Assembly (NCBI GenBank): GCA_013054445.1
Contig: JAAMPI010000497.1
Coordinates: 1-34,880 of the forward strand
From: Cudoniella acicularis
Taxonomy: Eukaryota > Ascomycota > Leotiomycetes > Helotiales > Helotiaceae
Reading direction: 5' to 3'
DNA length: 34,880 nt
The notes beneath the pieces are model-generated. The model was not told the DNA's origin. It worked only from the letters and a program-made list of their open reading frames with translations, and searched no databases. Positions 10,366 through 22,384 of the stretch are shown here, one piece after another (position 1 is the stretch's first letter; each line of letters starts with the position of its first letter). The position numbers were made by a program, and so were the translations under genes.

Positions 10366-11471
10366 CTCCGCTTTGGTTTTGCGAATACCACCAGACTTGT
10401 AGGTTTCGCTGCGATGAGAGGAATTTTTGGGGTTTACAGGTTGTAAAAATGGAATATTGGGGTAGGGAGGAGACGCTAAATGTTGGGGCGTTTTCAGGTG
10501 GAGATGCGGCGTGCCAGACAGGGTATGAACCCGAGGGGATGCAGGGAGGTCGTCAGTTACAATTTTAGAATATGCAAGACATGGCGCCCGGTTACGGTGT
10601 GGAAATATTGCACACAACGCAGCTCTACCAAAGTATCTCAAGACAAATACTGCACCTTCGCAGCCACAAATCGCTTTCAACGGAAGGGGGTGAGAGACAA
10701 CCGGACCAAGCACACATGTTCACTCAAGTTGGTTGAGGCTTGCGCTCCCAATTTATCCACTTTTAACATCCTGATGAAATTCCATTACAGTAATCTTACG
10801 ATCATAATCCCCGAATTCTGGGGAAGGGGGGAGGAGCCCGGTTGACGGTTCCGCGAAAATGAACAAGTTACGGAACATGATGAGATCAACTTCTGTGAAG
10901 AACTCGAATGATGCGACTGGGAAACAAGACGAAAGGAATTTCAAATAGCGACTACACACGCTTCGTGGTCTAGAAGAAATATTTTGGGTACAAATAAAGA
11001 TACAAATTTCAGCCGAATTATCATCGAAATATCATTTATCGCGGAATTACGGACGATAAGGACAAGACCTTTTTATGTTGATTAAGAATTAATTTTGGAA
11101 GCGATATAAGTGCAGGTTGGGTTTGGGTTCGTAAGAACTAGGTTATATGTTTCAAGACAGGTCGTGGTTGTATGTCGCTAAACGCACGCTATATTTAATG
11201 ATCGCGATGAGGAATGAGGGATTCGGTACATCTTTGCCCCCCCTTTTTGTATTGCCAAGAGGACAATTAAGCGACGCGAGATAAGATTAGATGAGATTTG
11301 CAACCCGTCGACGTCATCCTGCCCCACAATCTTGGAACGAGTACAAACCGTCTTCAAAAGTTCAACACCGTCCGTTGACCGTTTATAAAAGTGTTTACTA
11401 GCTTTAGTCCAACTTATCAGGTCAAACGTTACCTTTTGCCAATTCGGGAAATCTACCTCCCTTGTTTCAAG
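10366..11471. other. Intergenic region before the glycine-zipper gene
   Basis: Two overlapping ORFs of about 120 codons (10351-10713 minus and 10480-10845 plus) have no domain, signal peptide or balanced composition that would favour either. The right part (10980-11200) is AT-rich. The sequence TTTATAAAAG at 11381-11390 lies about 85 bp before the ATG at 11472 and is a fair TATA candidate for the next gene. Confidence 0.4.
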
Positions 11472-11965
11472 ATGCCTGAACCCAACACTCCCAAGAGGGA
11501 CAACAAAAACAACAAGAAGAAAAAATATCTACACAACAAAAACTCCTCTCAGAAATAACAGAACACCTTAAAATCGCCGAAGAAGCCAAAGCCGCCTCAA
11601 TTTCCCTCCGCCAAAAGGCCGAATCAACAACCAACGATGACGAAAAGCAAGATTTGCTATTCGAAGCGCGGGAGCAGAAGAAGAAATCTATTAGTGAGAT
11701 GAAGATTGTGAAGAGGCTTCAGAGCGGTGTTTGGCAAGGCGGTGCTGCGGGGGCGGGGATAGGTGCTGGGATTGGGGCGGGTGTTGGGACTGTGGTGGGC
11801 GCGTTGGTTGGTGGTGTGGCGGCGATTCCGACGACGGGGTTGGGGATGTTGGCTGGTGTTGGTGTCGGGGCGGTTCATGGGCCTTGGGTTAGGTTTGGAA
11901 AGGGTGGTGATGGTAAGGAGGGAGAGGGGATGGAAGAGGAAGGGCAGAAAAAGAGCAGTTCGTAG
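11472..11965 (+). CDS. Glycine-zipper protein, small; apparent 1-nt frameshift near the start
   Basis: The ATG at 11472 opens MPEPNTPK and then meets a stop at TAA 11556-11558. The adjacent frame runs open from about 11493 to the TAG at 11963-11965. It encodes a Gln/Glu-rich helix (QQKLLSEITEHLKIAEE), a charged segment (LLFEAREQKKKS), and a hydrophobic Gly repeat (AGAGIGAGIGAGVGTVVGAL, IPTTGLGMLAGVGVGAVHGP). Gly at every fourth position is the hallmark of glycine-zipper membrane-associating segments, and the whole layout matches a small conserved fungal family of unknown role. One base missing in the CCC run at 11490-11492 would fuse MPEPNTP to the open frame (about 165 residues). No splice donor lies between the two parts. 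A real mutation, a sequencing error or an alternative start are all possible. Confidence 0.65.
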
Positions 11966-12267
11966 CACTTATATTTTTGATGCAGAGCTTCTCTCTTAAT
12001 GATATGAAACTACAGATTTCAGTCGAGAGCTGGATAATGGTTGTTTCTTCTTCAGATGCATTATAGAGGCGATTTTCGGTTTTTATTAGGTATATGATAT
12101 GTGCAGCAGTGACTTGGTGATATTCTCTGAGGCTCAATGAGGTGGGGATGACCTCCTTGAGCTATGTGAACTAGTCTCCGTACAAATTTCTGTATGAAGA
12201 CACACTCGCACCATTTCCTGGCTCTTGCGGCTTCATAAGTGACACTCGTTTATATGAGCCTTATCAA

Positions 12268-14132
12268 CTAACCGCCCATAAAGATTCTCAATTCCTCTTC
12301 CGTCGGTGTCACCACATTATCTAGAATGCTTTGCCTAAATCCCACCTCATCATCTCCTGATGCAAAATCCAAAAATCCCTGAATACACCGATGTACAGCG
12401 CCCACGTAAGCGTGAGACAAGTGCCCATGGTTTCTGAGCTCTTCTAGCCATTGATGTGCGGCATAGAGGCTATTGACCGGATTCGAGGACCACTGTTCAA
12501 GTGAAGCCGAAGCACAATATGTCTCCATTGTCGACCCAGTGTACAACTCCATGAGCATTATTCCTAAGGCCAATAGAGAGATATTCCCAAGGTTTGTTGG
12601 AGGTAAGCTTTCCCCAACATTCTCGCAGTTCATTTGCGAGCCTGCTTTTTGAAAATCATGTTCCATGAAGGGACTCCCTAGGCTGAATATTTGCTGTGAG
12701 AAAGGATCCCTGTCTGCTTCGAAAATGATGCTTTCTTTACTTAAATGGCTGTTAAGCCAAGGCGTTGCTTGGAGCTGCAGATATGAAGAAGCTAATACCG
12801 CGCCGAGAACTAATCTCTCCTTCCTGCTCATAGTAATCTTATACGCAGAAGTTAAAACTTCTGCAAGAGTGAGGGTATCTTTGGGTTGCTTGCGGGGTTT
12901 TTGGACATGGTTAGCACCGCGGAGGTTTCCTTGGAAATCCAAAGAGAATTCGAGACAGTGCTCTGGGGAATGAGATTGTCGGACTACAGAGCATATGTCC
13001 CGACTTTCAACCAGACTGCTCAAATCCAATGAACATGCAGTAGAAGCGGAAGACGGAATGAGATTGGAAAAGTGAACAACCTTCTGGCTAGCATTTGTTG
13101 TTCTTGGGGTAGTCTCAACCTCCTCCGAGCTGACCACGTGAACCCGTATATCTTGCCATACGAACTGTCTCTTGCACGAGGCAAATATGGGAGGTCCAAC
13201 CAGGGAGAATGAAAGACCAAATGATATGGCAGGGCCTTCCTCTTTTGTTCTGTCACTATTCTCCGTAGTGAGGTTGCGAGGCTTGTTTCGTTGCTCTAAC
13301 TGCAGTTTAGCTTTGTGTGATACCTGACAGTTGAGACCACGACAAATCGACTGATGCAAATTTCCTGCGTAAGACCTAACCCTGTTGTGAAAAGGGAGGG
13401 CAATTTTCGGTTTTGTTGTCGACGTGAAAGTTTCCAGGCGACTTGTTTTGCTTGTGAAGCCTTCCAGGTGCCTGTTGCACTCATCAAGCTCATCAAGAAG
13501 TGCTTTCATCTTTCTCCTAGACATGCTGAATTTGACCCTCCGGGAGAATTCGAATTTGCCCTGCGGTCGTGGTGTCCTTGCTAGAAGAGCTTCGAGGTCT
13601 GATCGATCGACCTAAAGAGAAGTTGCGAAAGCATCAGCCTACGAGAATGTAAGAGAATTTGACCACCGTTGAGCCAATAACTTGATTTAAATCTTCTAAT
13701 TTTAGACTTCAAAATTTAATAAAAGAAATGAATAGCACGTACTCTTTTAGTGTGGTCAACTGTTAAGTCCTTCGCGAGCTTTCGCATGAGCATCTCCATT
13801 CGCTGGACAGTCCTTTCATAGGCTGGGTATGATATTTGAAGACGCTTTTTGAGCCTTTCATCAATCGTAACATTCTTCCAGTCGTCTCCAAATGGAGCTG
13901 CGAGCATATCCGCAAGTTCGTTTCCATCCGCGATTCCGGAAAGAAGCAAGCGTAGTGTGAGCTCATATTGCACATATTGACAGGTCAGTCGGTGAATATG
14001 GACAGGAAGTCGATTATCGAAGTCCAGAAAGGCTTTGATGGGGTCGAGACCTTCTTGGTAATCTTCGAGGGCCGATATAAAAAGTGGAAGGACCGCTAAA
14101 ACCAGGCCTGCAGTTTCAACCCCCGTGACCAT
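12268..14132 (-). CDS. DUF7580-like fungal protein (degenerate kinase-like C-terminus)
   Basis: Two exons, 13743-14132 and 12268-13611, are separated by a 131-bp intron (GTACGT..TAG) and give 577 residues. The start MVTGVETAGLVLAVLPLFIS is chosen over upstream in-frame starts because this hydrophobic opening is typical of the family. The N-terminal part is helical (about 1-200). The C-terminal part contains LTLAEVLTSAYKITMSRKERLVLG, ATPWL, and LLALGIMLMELYTG, matching the end of fungal proteins described as DUF7580, which resembles the C-lobe of a protein kinase without visible catalytic motifs (no HRD or DFG seen). Function is unknown. The gene is divergent from the zinc-finger/NmrA gene, separated by 572 bp. 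Many filamentous fungi carry expanded sets of this family. Confidence 0.75.
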
Positions 14133-14704
14133 CTCGATTCTCGACCGGCTACAAGGAGCTTCTTTCGGCAAACAGGCGCAGAAGATAATAAATTGATGTG
14201 CTATTTTGAGTGAAACTTTGACAGCACAGAAGGTGGCAAGTTGTAAACGAGGCTGGGGCTCTTGGTTGTCGACGATAATGTACACTTGCGACCTCAATTC
14301 CTCATACACTTCGTACTCGGTTTAAAGGTCAAACGAGCGTTCTGTTGAGTGAATAACATGCGCTGGAGGGCAACTTGGTGAGTCGTGACAGGACTGAGCA
14401 TGCAGAGGTGAAAGTGATGGAAGAGGGTTTTTAGAAGTAAGTTTGCAGGGTTTACGGGTAAAATCACTCCGAACAATGCATGTAAGTATTTCAAGCGAAT
14501 TAGGGGTAGCCACGTCGATAAGCAGCGGAGCTTCCCGTCTCTTCTTCGAACAATACTTTTTAAAAGTGGTGGGATACAGCGAACAGAGCCTCACACTGTC
14601 GCCGCCAAATGATTCAAACTCGAAATCGACGCCAACTCGGAAATTATTGAAGCAGTATTATTAATTTAACTCTGGCTTATCTGCTGGTTAGCAAAGCTAT
14701 AATT
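14133..14704. promoter_or_regulatory. Shared upstream region of the DUF7580-like (-) and C2H2-NmrA (+) genes
   Basis: The two start codons face away from each other across 572 bp, so both promoters sit here. ORFs in it (14294-14494, 14322-14594 and 14443-14664) overlap in several frames and show no domain. An AT-rich stretch at 14648-14675 lies just before the plus-strand start. Confidence 0.4.
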
Positions 14705-17700
14705 ATGGAACTATCCCAAACACTAGAGAGTGGAGCAATCAGCAGTCTGGAGAATCTTGCCGCGAGCATCCGACAAGCGATTGAGGTCGTCGATTTGCCT
14801 CCCATTGATAGCGGGAGGCTTTCCGAGGTAGTGAAGGACACGTCAAGTCTATTGTTGAGAATTCACAATCTACCCGAAGGGGAGGACACCCAAATATGGC
14901 AGCTTTGGATTCAGGAAATGTCAGCAGTCGGAGGAGAGTTGGGAAATGTCAAAGAAACAACGGAAAAAATAGTCGAGATCGTCACACGAGGAGTGGTATC
15001 AGACTTCGAGCTTGAGAAAATACGAAACCTCTCGAAGACATTGAATTCTCAAAACTCAACCCTCTATCAGTCCCTTTCCAGAAGCCCTGTGTAAGTTAAA
15101 GTAAACCCTATATACATAGATAAAGGAAAACACTACAAGCTAACACGTGTTTCCTAGAAAGCTTATTGAGGCCGATGAAAGATTCGAAAAGTTCTCCATT
15201 TCAGTAACCTATTATAATACAACGAGGTGCTTTCAAGGATTTGCGCTTGTTCAAGCTTCATTGAGCTCTGCTGCACCGGACCTCAACAAGCTCATACGTC
15301 TGGAAGATCTCGAAGATGAGCTTGGACGTTTTCGAGTTTGGTCAGAAAATATCGGTGCTTTGCGAAAGGGACATAGTTCTCTGGAATATAAATTGAGAGA
15401 AGCCCCGCAGGTTCATCTGGCAATTTTGAAGCTTTTAAAAGAGATGTATTCATGCCTCAAAGAAAGTGAGTACGGTGCTTCATATCAATTCTCTTTTTGA
15501 TACCAGAAAACGTCATAGAGGCAAATCTCGGATAAGACCGGTATTGGATCCTTGAAATCTTGAGTAACGATTGCTTTAAGAACAACAAGAACAAGAAGAC
15601 TTTCGTCTTAATTGAAGAAAACGTTTGCTTGAATCTGTGAAGTAGGTGGTGATATGGACTTGCTCCTAGCATTTGCATCACTTCTGAATACTATCCCTTC
15701 GTCTCGAGTACTTGGAATTTCAAATTTTTTATTAAAAATATATTCCTGTCCGTTTTTCAAACTAATTTACTATAGTGATTGCTGTCCTCTCCGGGTCAAG
15801 ACAACCTTATGAACTGGAAACTCCTATGGAGATAGATAGTTTAGAAAGTGGCAGCTCGAACACATCCGGAAGCGAATCAGACACCTCTATGTCAGCACCA
15901 GATGACAGTAGTTCTTCGGGTCCAAGAACTGAATTAGAACAACGCTACCTCAGCATCGTGGATATCAATGACTCTTTGTACAAGATTTCCAGAATAATAC
16001 GAGGCTCAGCTTTAGAAACACGGGGTTCAAAAGCTTTGTCTTATAAGAAGGTTGACGACGAGACTGGAATTGACCTTTTCTCAAAAGTCCCAATAGTTGA
16101 TGAACATACAGGTCTCGGAATGTGTTCATTTCTTCCAGCAGCCGACTTAGCCTATATCATCGACAACATTCATCAACTTCGCCTCGAGATTTCACGCCAA
16201 GAGCAAGCATACACAGTGCCAAAAGATTCGTCTCATGTCACTCTTAAGCAAAATTCGGCTGACCCCTTACTTCTCTCTATAGAGGAGGAGGATTCAATAT
16301 CTAACCTCAGAAGGGACCCACTGGTATTGCGGTTAGCACAATCGATCACAACAAGACGCCAGCGATTTCAATATTGGGCTCGACATCGAAGTAAGCTAGG
16401 CATGGATGCCGACATAAATGATCTTGCTCCTCCAAAAATTGGTCAGAAGGACATGGGGCAGAGCAAATCACAGAGGCAAAGTAATGTTTCTGCACCTTCC
16501 GGAAGCCACTCTAAAGCTCGGATGTTGGGCAAAACGAATGTTTTGTCGGAAACAACTGCTACTGCAGTTGGGGAAATGGAGTTCAACCCACGATTAGACA
16601 GCAGCCAATATTCTATTTCAGTTGCATCAACTTCTCGGGGGATTGATGGCGCTAAAGTCGAGCTTCCCCCACCGCCGAAATCTTGTATCACTGATAGGGA
16701 CTTTGAGTGCCCATACTGCTTCATCATATGTCCAGCAAGATACCAAAAACCACGGGCTTGGAGGTATGTGTGTTATCATCTACTTTTTGAAAACTCAGAA
16801 GATATTTGTCTAACGAAACGGAACAGGGCGCATGTTTTACGTGATTTGTTGCCCTACATGTGTACCTTTGCCAACTGCACTGATGGGGATCAACTTTATG
16901 GTACTAAGAACGAATGGATTCTTCACGAGGAATGGAATCACAGGCGCGGCTGGAGATGTCCAGAGCATCCAGCCACCAGCTTTCGCTCCAAGGGCGAATT
17001 CGAGAGCCACATTTTGGACTCCCAACACACAATCAATCACGCATCGGACATCGACCAAGTTTGCGATGCCTTTCAAATTGTGCAAGTTGACAATCGGTGT
17101 AGTTGTTTTGTGTGTGGTGCTGTATTTGCAACCTCAAGAGAACTTCAAACTCATCTCGCATTCCACTTTGAACGATTCGCAGCTTTTGCTTTGCCCCACG
17201 ACCAGGAAGCCCAAGAAGAAGCTTGGGCGGCAGGCTCGCTCTCAGCTGAAAACTGCAGCTCGGAGGTATCTGTTACCGAATCATTACAAGAGAAAGAATT
17301 CGGAGCGATAGATAATTGGGATTCATTTCTAACAGCTGCTAAAGTTGCAGACGATCAAATACCTAGGAGTTTGTCATTTCATCCACCAATTTTCAACGAA
17401 GTTATTTGCGATATTTATCGTATCAAAGAGTTAGGCAAATGCCGCATAGGCGTTAATTCGGACGAGGAACGCGATTTGATCAACGATGGCATCGTGGCGC
17501 TTCAGCGAGTCCAGAATGAGTTCAATAAACTACAAGAACTAGGCTTCAAAGCATACACTGATGAAAAACGCGAAGAAACACGAAAGGAAATTGATGCAAG
17601 CCATTCTGCTTTGTCAAAACTACTATCAGTAGCGTTACCTACAATTTCACCAAAAATTTCGAGTTCCACGTTACTTAGGATAGTAATCGCCGGCTCTGGG

Positions 17701-18738
17701 GGGCTAGCGCGGATATTGGCTCGAGCTTTAGACAATATGGCTTGTGCATTTCTGATACTATCAAGATATGTGAGTATTATGCTCCAGTTCAAGTCTGCGG
17801 AGTATTCAGACTTGGAAGCTCTAGTTAACTAAAAATATCATAGGCTTCCCCTAACCTGGCTGCTGAAGGATATCAAATCGCGGTAGTCAATTATGATGAT
17901 CAGGAGGACCTTCGCTATAGTCTTAGAGGCATTGACATCGTAATTTCTACCATTTCAGGAGTTTCACAAATCAATCTTATGGATGCCGCCGCGCATTCTG
18001 GTGTTCGGCGATTTGTGCCAGCAGAATTTGAGGGATCTCCAAGCCACCGACCTAATAATGATCCGTTAGATCATGGGAAAAGAGCTGCGATCGACCGTCT
18101 CCGCTTTTGGTCACGTCACCCGCGACACCGGATGCCGTTCACCATATTTACATGTGGAATATTTTATGAAAGATTTTCTCCTGGAGGACTCGCAGCAGTC
18201 AATATAGGAGGATCATTAGGGCACTCTGTAGGGGAGTATCTGATGGATGTACAAAACGGCACAGCTCAGATAGTGGAATTCCATGCCTCTGGTCAACCGA
18301 TCTATATTTCCATGACTTCGGTGTATGATGTTGCGCGCTTTGTCACGGCAGCTATGGATCTGGGTATTGATAATTGGCCGACCGAGTTCCGTTTGAGAGG
18401 TGATCGCAGATCTATTACCGAGATCACGGAATGGGGCGCTGCAGTGAAAGGAGGTACGAAATTGAATTATTAGAGGATTGCGTGGCAATTTAAACTGATA
18501 AGATTTAGTACCTTCATTATCTATCGAGATCATCGCACCGGGAGACCTTCAGGTCCATTTAGAGCATGCTACATATTACCAGGACTACGCAAGAGTGTCG
18601 CGTATTCAAGAACTCATCGCAACTGAACAGAAGAGATATGACTTTACAGAAACGACGTTGAATCAGCTTGTGAGTTTTGTGCCGATTGATTTCTGGACTT
18701 GGTTGCAGAGTCAATTTGCAACCAAAGAAACAACTTAA
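14705..18738 (+). CDS. C2H2 zinc-finger protein fused to an NmrA-like NAD(P)-binding domain
   Basis: Six exons join in frame: 14705-15090, 15158-15465, 15776-16763, 16827-17769, 17844-18453 and 18509-18738 (introns 67, 310, 63, 74 and 55 bp), giving 1154 residues. Residues 1-230 are helical. About 235-270 is Ser/Asp-rich. Then comes YLSIVDINDSLYKISRIIRG, typical of a large fungal zinc-finger family. Cys/His clusters span about 543-675: CPYCFIICPARYQKPRAWR, MCTFANC, HEEWNHRRGWRCPEH, and CFVCGAVFATSRELQTHLAFH. From about 843 the protein becomes an isoflavone-reductase/NmrA-like Rossmann domain: LRIVIAGSGGLARILARAL, GIDIVISTISG, VRRFVPAEFEGSP. The 63-bp intron is in frame and open, but removing it restores AWRAHVLRDL. 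The linker holds no stop or clear start. The alternative is two genes, with an NmrA gene whose first exon I cannot find. Confidence 0.8.
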
Positions 18739-19767
18739 GAAGGGATGAAATTTTCTCATATGCAACGGAGCTCAGTGGCGTTCTATATGGGCTCCAATTG
18801 TCCTTATTTTATTAGAAAATTTTCTTTAGTAAATAAAGAAAAGACTGCTTGATGTCTTTGACCGTCTCATATATCCCAGAATAATTCAAGGGAATGCCAA
18901 CTTTGGGAGCCGTACGCATATTGATTGACTGATTTATTGGTTATTTTGCTAATACCGTATTACGAAAATGGCGCATACATATTAGGACGCTTAGGTGACG
19001 CTCATTGATACAATCCTAGCTTTGAGTGACCGCTTTAGCACGTATAAGACCTTTATTTAAATGCGAGCTTCATATTAAACAATTTTGCCTAATGAAAGAC
19101 TTTACCCATTCTTTCCTCCGCCACGACCTAGGAATGGACCGAATGGCAAGGTTAGTTTAGACTCTACGGAATGGTTAGGGAAGGAATGGATTCAAAAAAT
19201 AGACGGAAAGGAAGAAGAATGAATAAGAAGGCCTATGTAGGCGGAGGAAGAGGATGGGCAAAGTATGAAACTGATTTTAACACAACTGTTTGCGTCTACG
19301 AACCCCCTATACATCACTTACAGCAAAAATTTACATTCCCATGGCTTACCACAATTCCTGTTGGCTGACTTAAATAGTGAGTTCAGGATTCCAGACATAA
19401 TCGAAGTACCCCACCAACCTCGCCCCTTTTTGTATTAAGCGAGAGTGCGTTTTATCCAAGATCGCACTCATTTTCACATGTGTAAATCTTGACAGCGCTT
19501 GTAAGTTGTTACTTCTCAAAAAAAAGCTCCATTATAAATTCGTTTCCAGACACACTGCCAAGAAAAGCACTGCTGCTACACATGTGTAATACTTTTAGGA
19601 TACAATGTGTTAGAGTTATCAGAAGCAGAGCAGCCTACGATACCGCGTCTGCAATCCATCGCCACAGCTTCTTATCCGCTACAAACCCCTCGCTCAAGCC
19701 CGCCACCATCGTAAGTTTCCTCGCTATAGCTTCTTTCCCCGAACGCGAACAGCGAAAGTAATCCTCT
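18739..19767. other. Intergenic region between convergent genes
   Basis: These 1029 bp lie between the stop codons of the C2H2-NmrA gene (+) and the phosphotransferase-like gene (-). Short ORFs (19171-19368 and 19489-19761) are without domain or convincing codon use. The left part is AT-rich with AAATAAAG text near 18830, suitable for transcript ends. I see no gene. Confidence 0.45.
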
Positions 19768-21207
19768 TCATTTTTTTTTAATCTCCTCTGCGGAACGATC
19801 ATCTTCTGCCAGCGTCGCAGCCAGCTTTATAAATTCCTCCTCCTTCCGTACATTGTTGAAAAGCCTTGGAACATCTATATCCTCTTTTTGTTTATATACC
19901 AACGAATGAAGCTCTGTGAAATAACGATAGTCTTGCAAACTATCAAGAGTCACAAGTCGCAAAAACAGCCACGCTATTCGAGTATGATCCCAGAATTCAG
20001 CGTTCAGCTTGAAATCTTTCCCCTGGAGAAAGTGTTGAATGAAACTGGCCCTGAATGTGGGAGCGAGTGTTGTGTCGGCTTCATCCCTGGGGTGAGGGAG
20101 GCCTGGAGTCACGAGGAGTGCCGATATTGGAACAGTGGAGGAGAAAGCCCAGTCAATGATACAGGTGATGTTGAAATCGCAATCAACAAAGATATTGCTT
20201 GTACTGAGGTCCGGATGGCAGAGAGGATATCCATTTGCGAAATCGCTGAATATCGCAGGAGTTTGCTGGCTAATCAAGGGTATCATGTTATGTAGAAAAT
20301 GCCCAGCAATACAGTAGTCTAATCTGTTCTTGCTGCTGTCGATTTTTGAACCCACAGCAACAAAATCATTCCATCGACTAACTGCAGATTGGTAACTGGC
20401 AAGAGTTTCGAATTCCCTGAGTTCGGGGATCGGCGCGAAAAAGGCGTGCTGCTCTAGGGGAAGCTCTTTGACGTGGAGAAGAAATGCTGAAAGTAGCGAT
20501 TTGTAGTAATCGTGAGCGTTTTGAAATGGGCCACGGGGGACATCGTTGTCTGATAAAGAGTCTCGCTCGTGCCAAACCAGTGGAGGCGAGAGACACTTTT
20601 TAATGCGATATTCCCCGTCTTCCTCAAACAGTGACCCTATCTCGTTGAATCGCAGATTCAACAACTGTGAGCATATTTCACCCAGTTGTTTCATTATCTT
20701 CTCCTTATTTATTCTTTTTAGGCCGGGGCGTGGTTTGCGGGAGGAGACTATTCCCTTAGGAGAAGGATTCCAGGCAAAATTCCGAAGTGCGAAGCCTGGA
20801 GCTTTGCTCATAAGAATAAAAGGAATCCCAATCGTATTAAAACCGGTGCAGCTTTGGTGGTGGTCAGTAATAATAGTCCTGCATGCACTCGAATGACGGT
20901 ACCTGTAATCGAAAACCTCTGGTACTGGAATCGAACTATTTAGCTTGACATATTTCATAGTTGCAACCTCGCTTTCAAGCACCCTTGCTATAGTTTCTGG
21001 TGAAATGTCGTGGCACTTTCTAGGAGATCGAAAGATCCATTCCGCGCCGTCTTTAAATAAAAGGGTAATAGCCCAATTTAGGGCTCCGCTCTCTGGCCGC
21101 TTGGATTCATCGCAAGAACACGGACTCTGTCGAAGATGTTCTGCGAGGCTGAGGAGGGCGGATAGATCGAACGTGGCATAGAAGAACACTCCTTTGTTGG
21201 GTGACAT
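19768..21207 (-). CDS. Aminoglycoside-phosphotransferase-fold (APH/kinase-like) protein
   Basis: A single exon of 479 codons, taking ATG at 21205-21207 (MSPNKGVFFYATFDL); the frame extends upstream but only with a GTG. The N-lobe carries WAITLLFKDGAEWIFRSPR. The C-lobe has the APH catalytic loop as YPLCHPDLSTSNIFVD (Asp of HxDxxxxN) and the metal-binding motif as ITCIIDWAFSSTVP. This is the usual pattern of fungal APH proteins, which are abundant and mostly of unknown substrate. Antibiotic resistance should not be inferred. No signal peptide or membrane helix is seen, so it is probably cytosolic. The end is Lys-rich (AEEIKKK). All the key motifs are intact. Confidence 0.88.
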   Translation of the reverse strand: MSPNKGVFFYATFDLSALLSLAEHLRQSPCSCDESKRPESGALNWAITLLFKDGAEWIFRSPRKCHDISPETIARVLESEVATMKYVKLNSSIPVPEVFDYRYRHSSACRTIITDHHQSCTGFNTIGIPFILMSKAPGFALRNFAWNPSPKGIVSSRKPRPGLKRINKEKIMKQLGEICSQLLNLRFNEIGSLFEEDGEYRIKKCLSPPLVWHERDSLSDNDVPRGPFQNAHDYYKSLLSAFLLHVKELPLEQHAFFAPIPELREFETLASYQSAVSRWNDFVAVGSKIDSSKNRLDYCIAGHFLHNMIPLISQQTPAIFSDFANGYPLCHPDLSTSNIFVDCDFNITCIIDWAFSSTVPISALLVTPGLPHPRDEADTTLAPTFRASFIQHFLQGKDFKLNAEFWDHTRIAWLFLRLVTLDSLQDYRYFTELHSLVYKQKEDIDVPRLFNNVRKEEEFIKLAATLAEDDRSAEEIKKK

Positions 21208-22384
21208 GTTTGTTGATTGTTGAGGAGAAGCAATGGAGGCCTGGCTTTGGCCGGAAGGCTCCTTGTTGAGTCGCGCTCTGATCACCGAGCGATCAGCAAA
21301 ACAAGAAAATGGTTATTAAGATGCGTAGGAAGTTTGCAATCGCTAGTAGTAATTGATGGCTATTGCTTGTGGCGTGAGAATGAGAGAATCACGGGGGTTG
21401 GACATTTTGTTCGCTTTATTAGATTATGTAATATGCAACTAAAGCAATTAGCTATTATTGGTTCGCTTCAAATCCGGAACACTCCTTACAGGACTCAGAA
21501 CTACGCAGGCGCAGGACTATATATAACTGTTTGGTAAATCATGCCCTCGTGTAATTTACAATATTTTAAATTTATTGACTGTGATATCATCTCAGGGGTT
21601 TTCTATTCTAGTGAACAAGTTCTTATCTCGGAAAATTTAAGCTGTACGAGGTACAAGGCCCAAGGTACCGGCGTCACCGTACAGATGTATCCTTGACGAG
21701 GGGGAGTGATGCCTAAAAGATGGCGTATGATGACGATTGCCACGAAACCACAGGATAAAATAGTTAAAGTTCTTAGGGTGGAGATTGTGAACTAACCTAT
21801 GTATTTTTAAATTATTATCTAATTGTTCTATACCTTGAGAGTACTATGGAAAGTCAAAAGCGCTTCTATAAGACTCCATAGAGGGTGTCAACACCTCAGT
21901 CCCCTGTGATCAAATCAAGGTGTGGAGGGCCTAGTTGTAGAGAGGTGAGGCCAGTTGAACTTTCCCCTACAGATTCCAGTAACCTTGCCTTCATTAGCTC
22001 GTGACTCAAACCATGACTCACTCAGATACCAACATGCGTTTCATTGGCTTTCAAAAAGACGTATCAACTGTCGTCAATTGGCTAATAGACTGGTAGGCTT
22101 GACGCAAGAAGCCAGATGCCACTTTTATTTTGGCTCGAGCAAGCTCGGCGGTTTAACAATTGGCTTAAATGCTTCTTCCCTTGCTGCACAAAGATTAACA
22201 CCTGATATTTGCAGGGCACTGGAAATCTTCTGCTATTTGCTAGTTGAAAGTATCCCTCTGATAATTTAAGATAGAACGCCATCGCTGCAAATATGTTCAT
22301 CATAAATTGACACTTTGAATTTGCGTCGGTATCATTATACTCCCTACATCAATCAAGTCTTGTAGCAGTTCTTCACTTCTTTAA
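21208..22384. other. Gene-free region upstream of the phosphotransferase-like gene
   Basis: It includes the promoter of the minus-strand APH gene (its right neighbour is about 1.2 kb away). ORFs at 21217-21537 and 21955-22269 have no recognisable domain and poor coding character. Nothing else is seen. Confidence 0.4.

Noticed and set aside
10351..10845. Two overlapping ORFs of about 120 codons on opposite strands
   Set aside because: Neither has a domain, a signal peptide or plausible composition, and they overlap each other, so both are likely chance ORFs.
14322..14664. ORFs on both strands in the divergent promoter region
   Set aside because: They overlap each other, have no motif, and lie where two promoters are required.
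16443..17085. Minus-strand ORFs within the C2H2-NmrA gene (16443-16727 and 16837-17085)
   Set aside because: They are antisense shadows of zinc-finger coding sequence.
19768..21207. Antibiotic resistance gene from the APH motif
   Set aside because: APH-fold proteins are numerous in filamentous fungi with unrelated or unknown substrates; nothing here indicates aminoglycosides.
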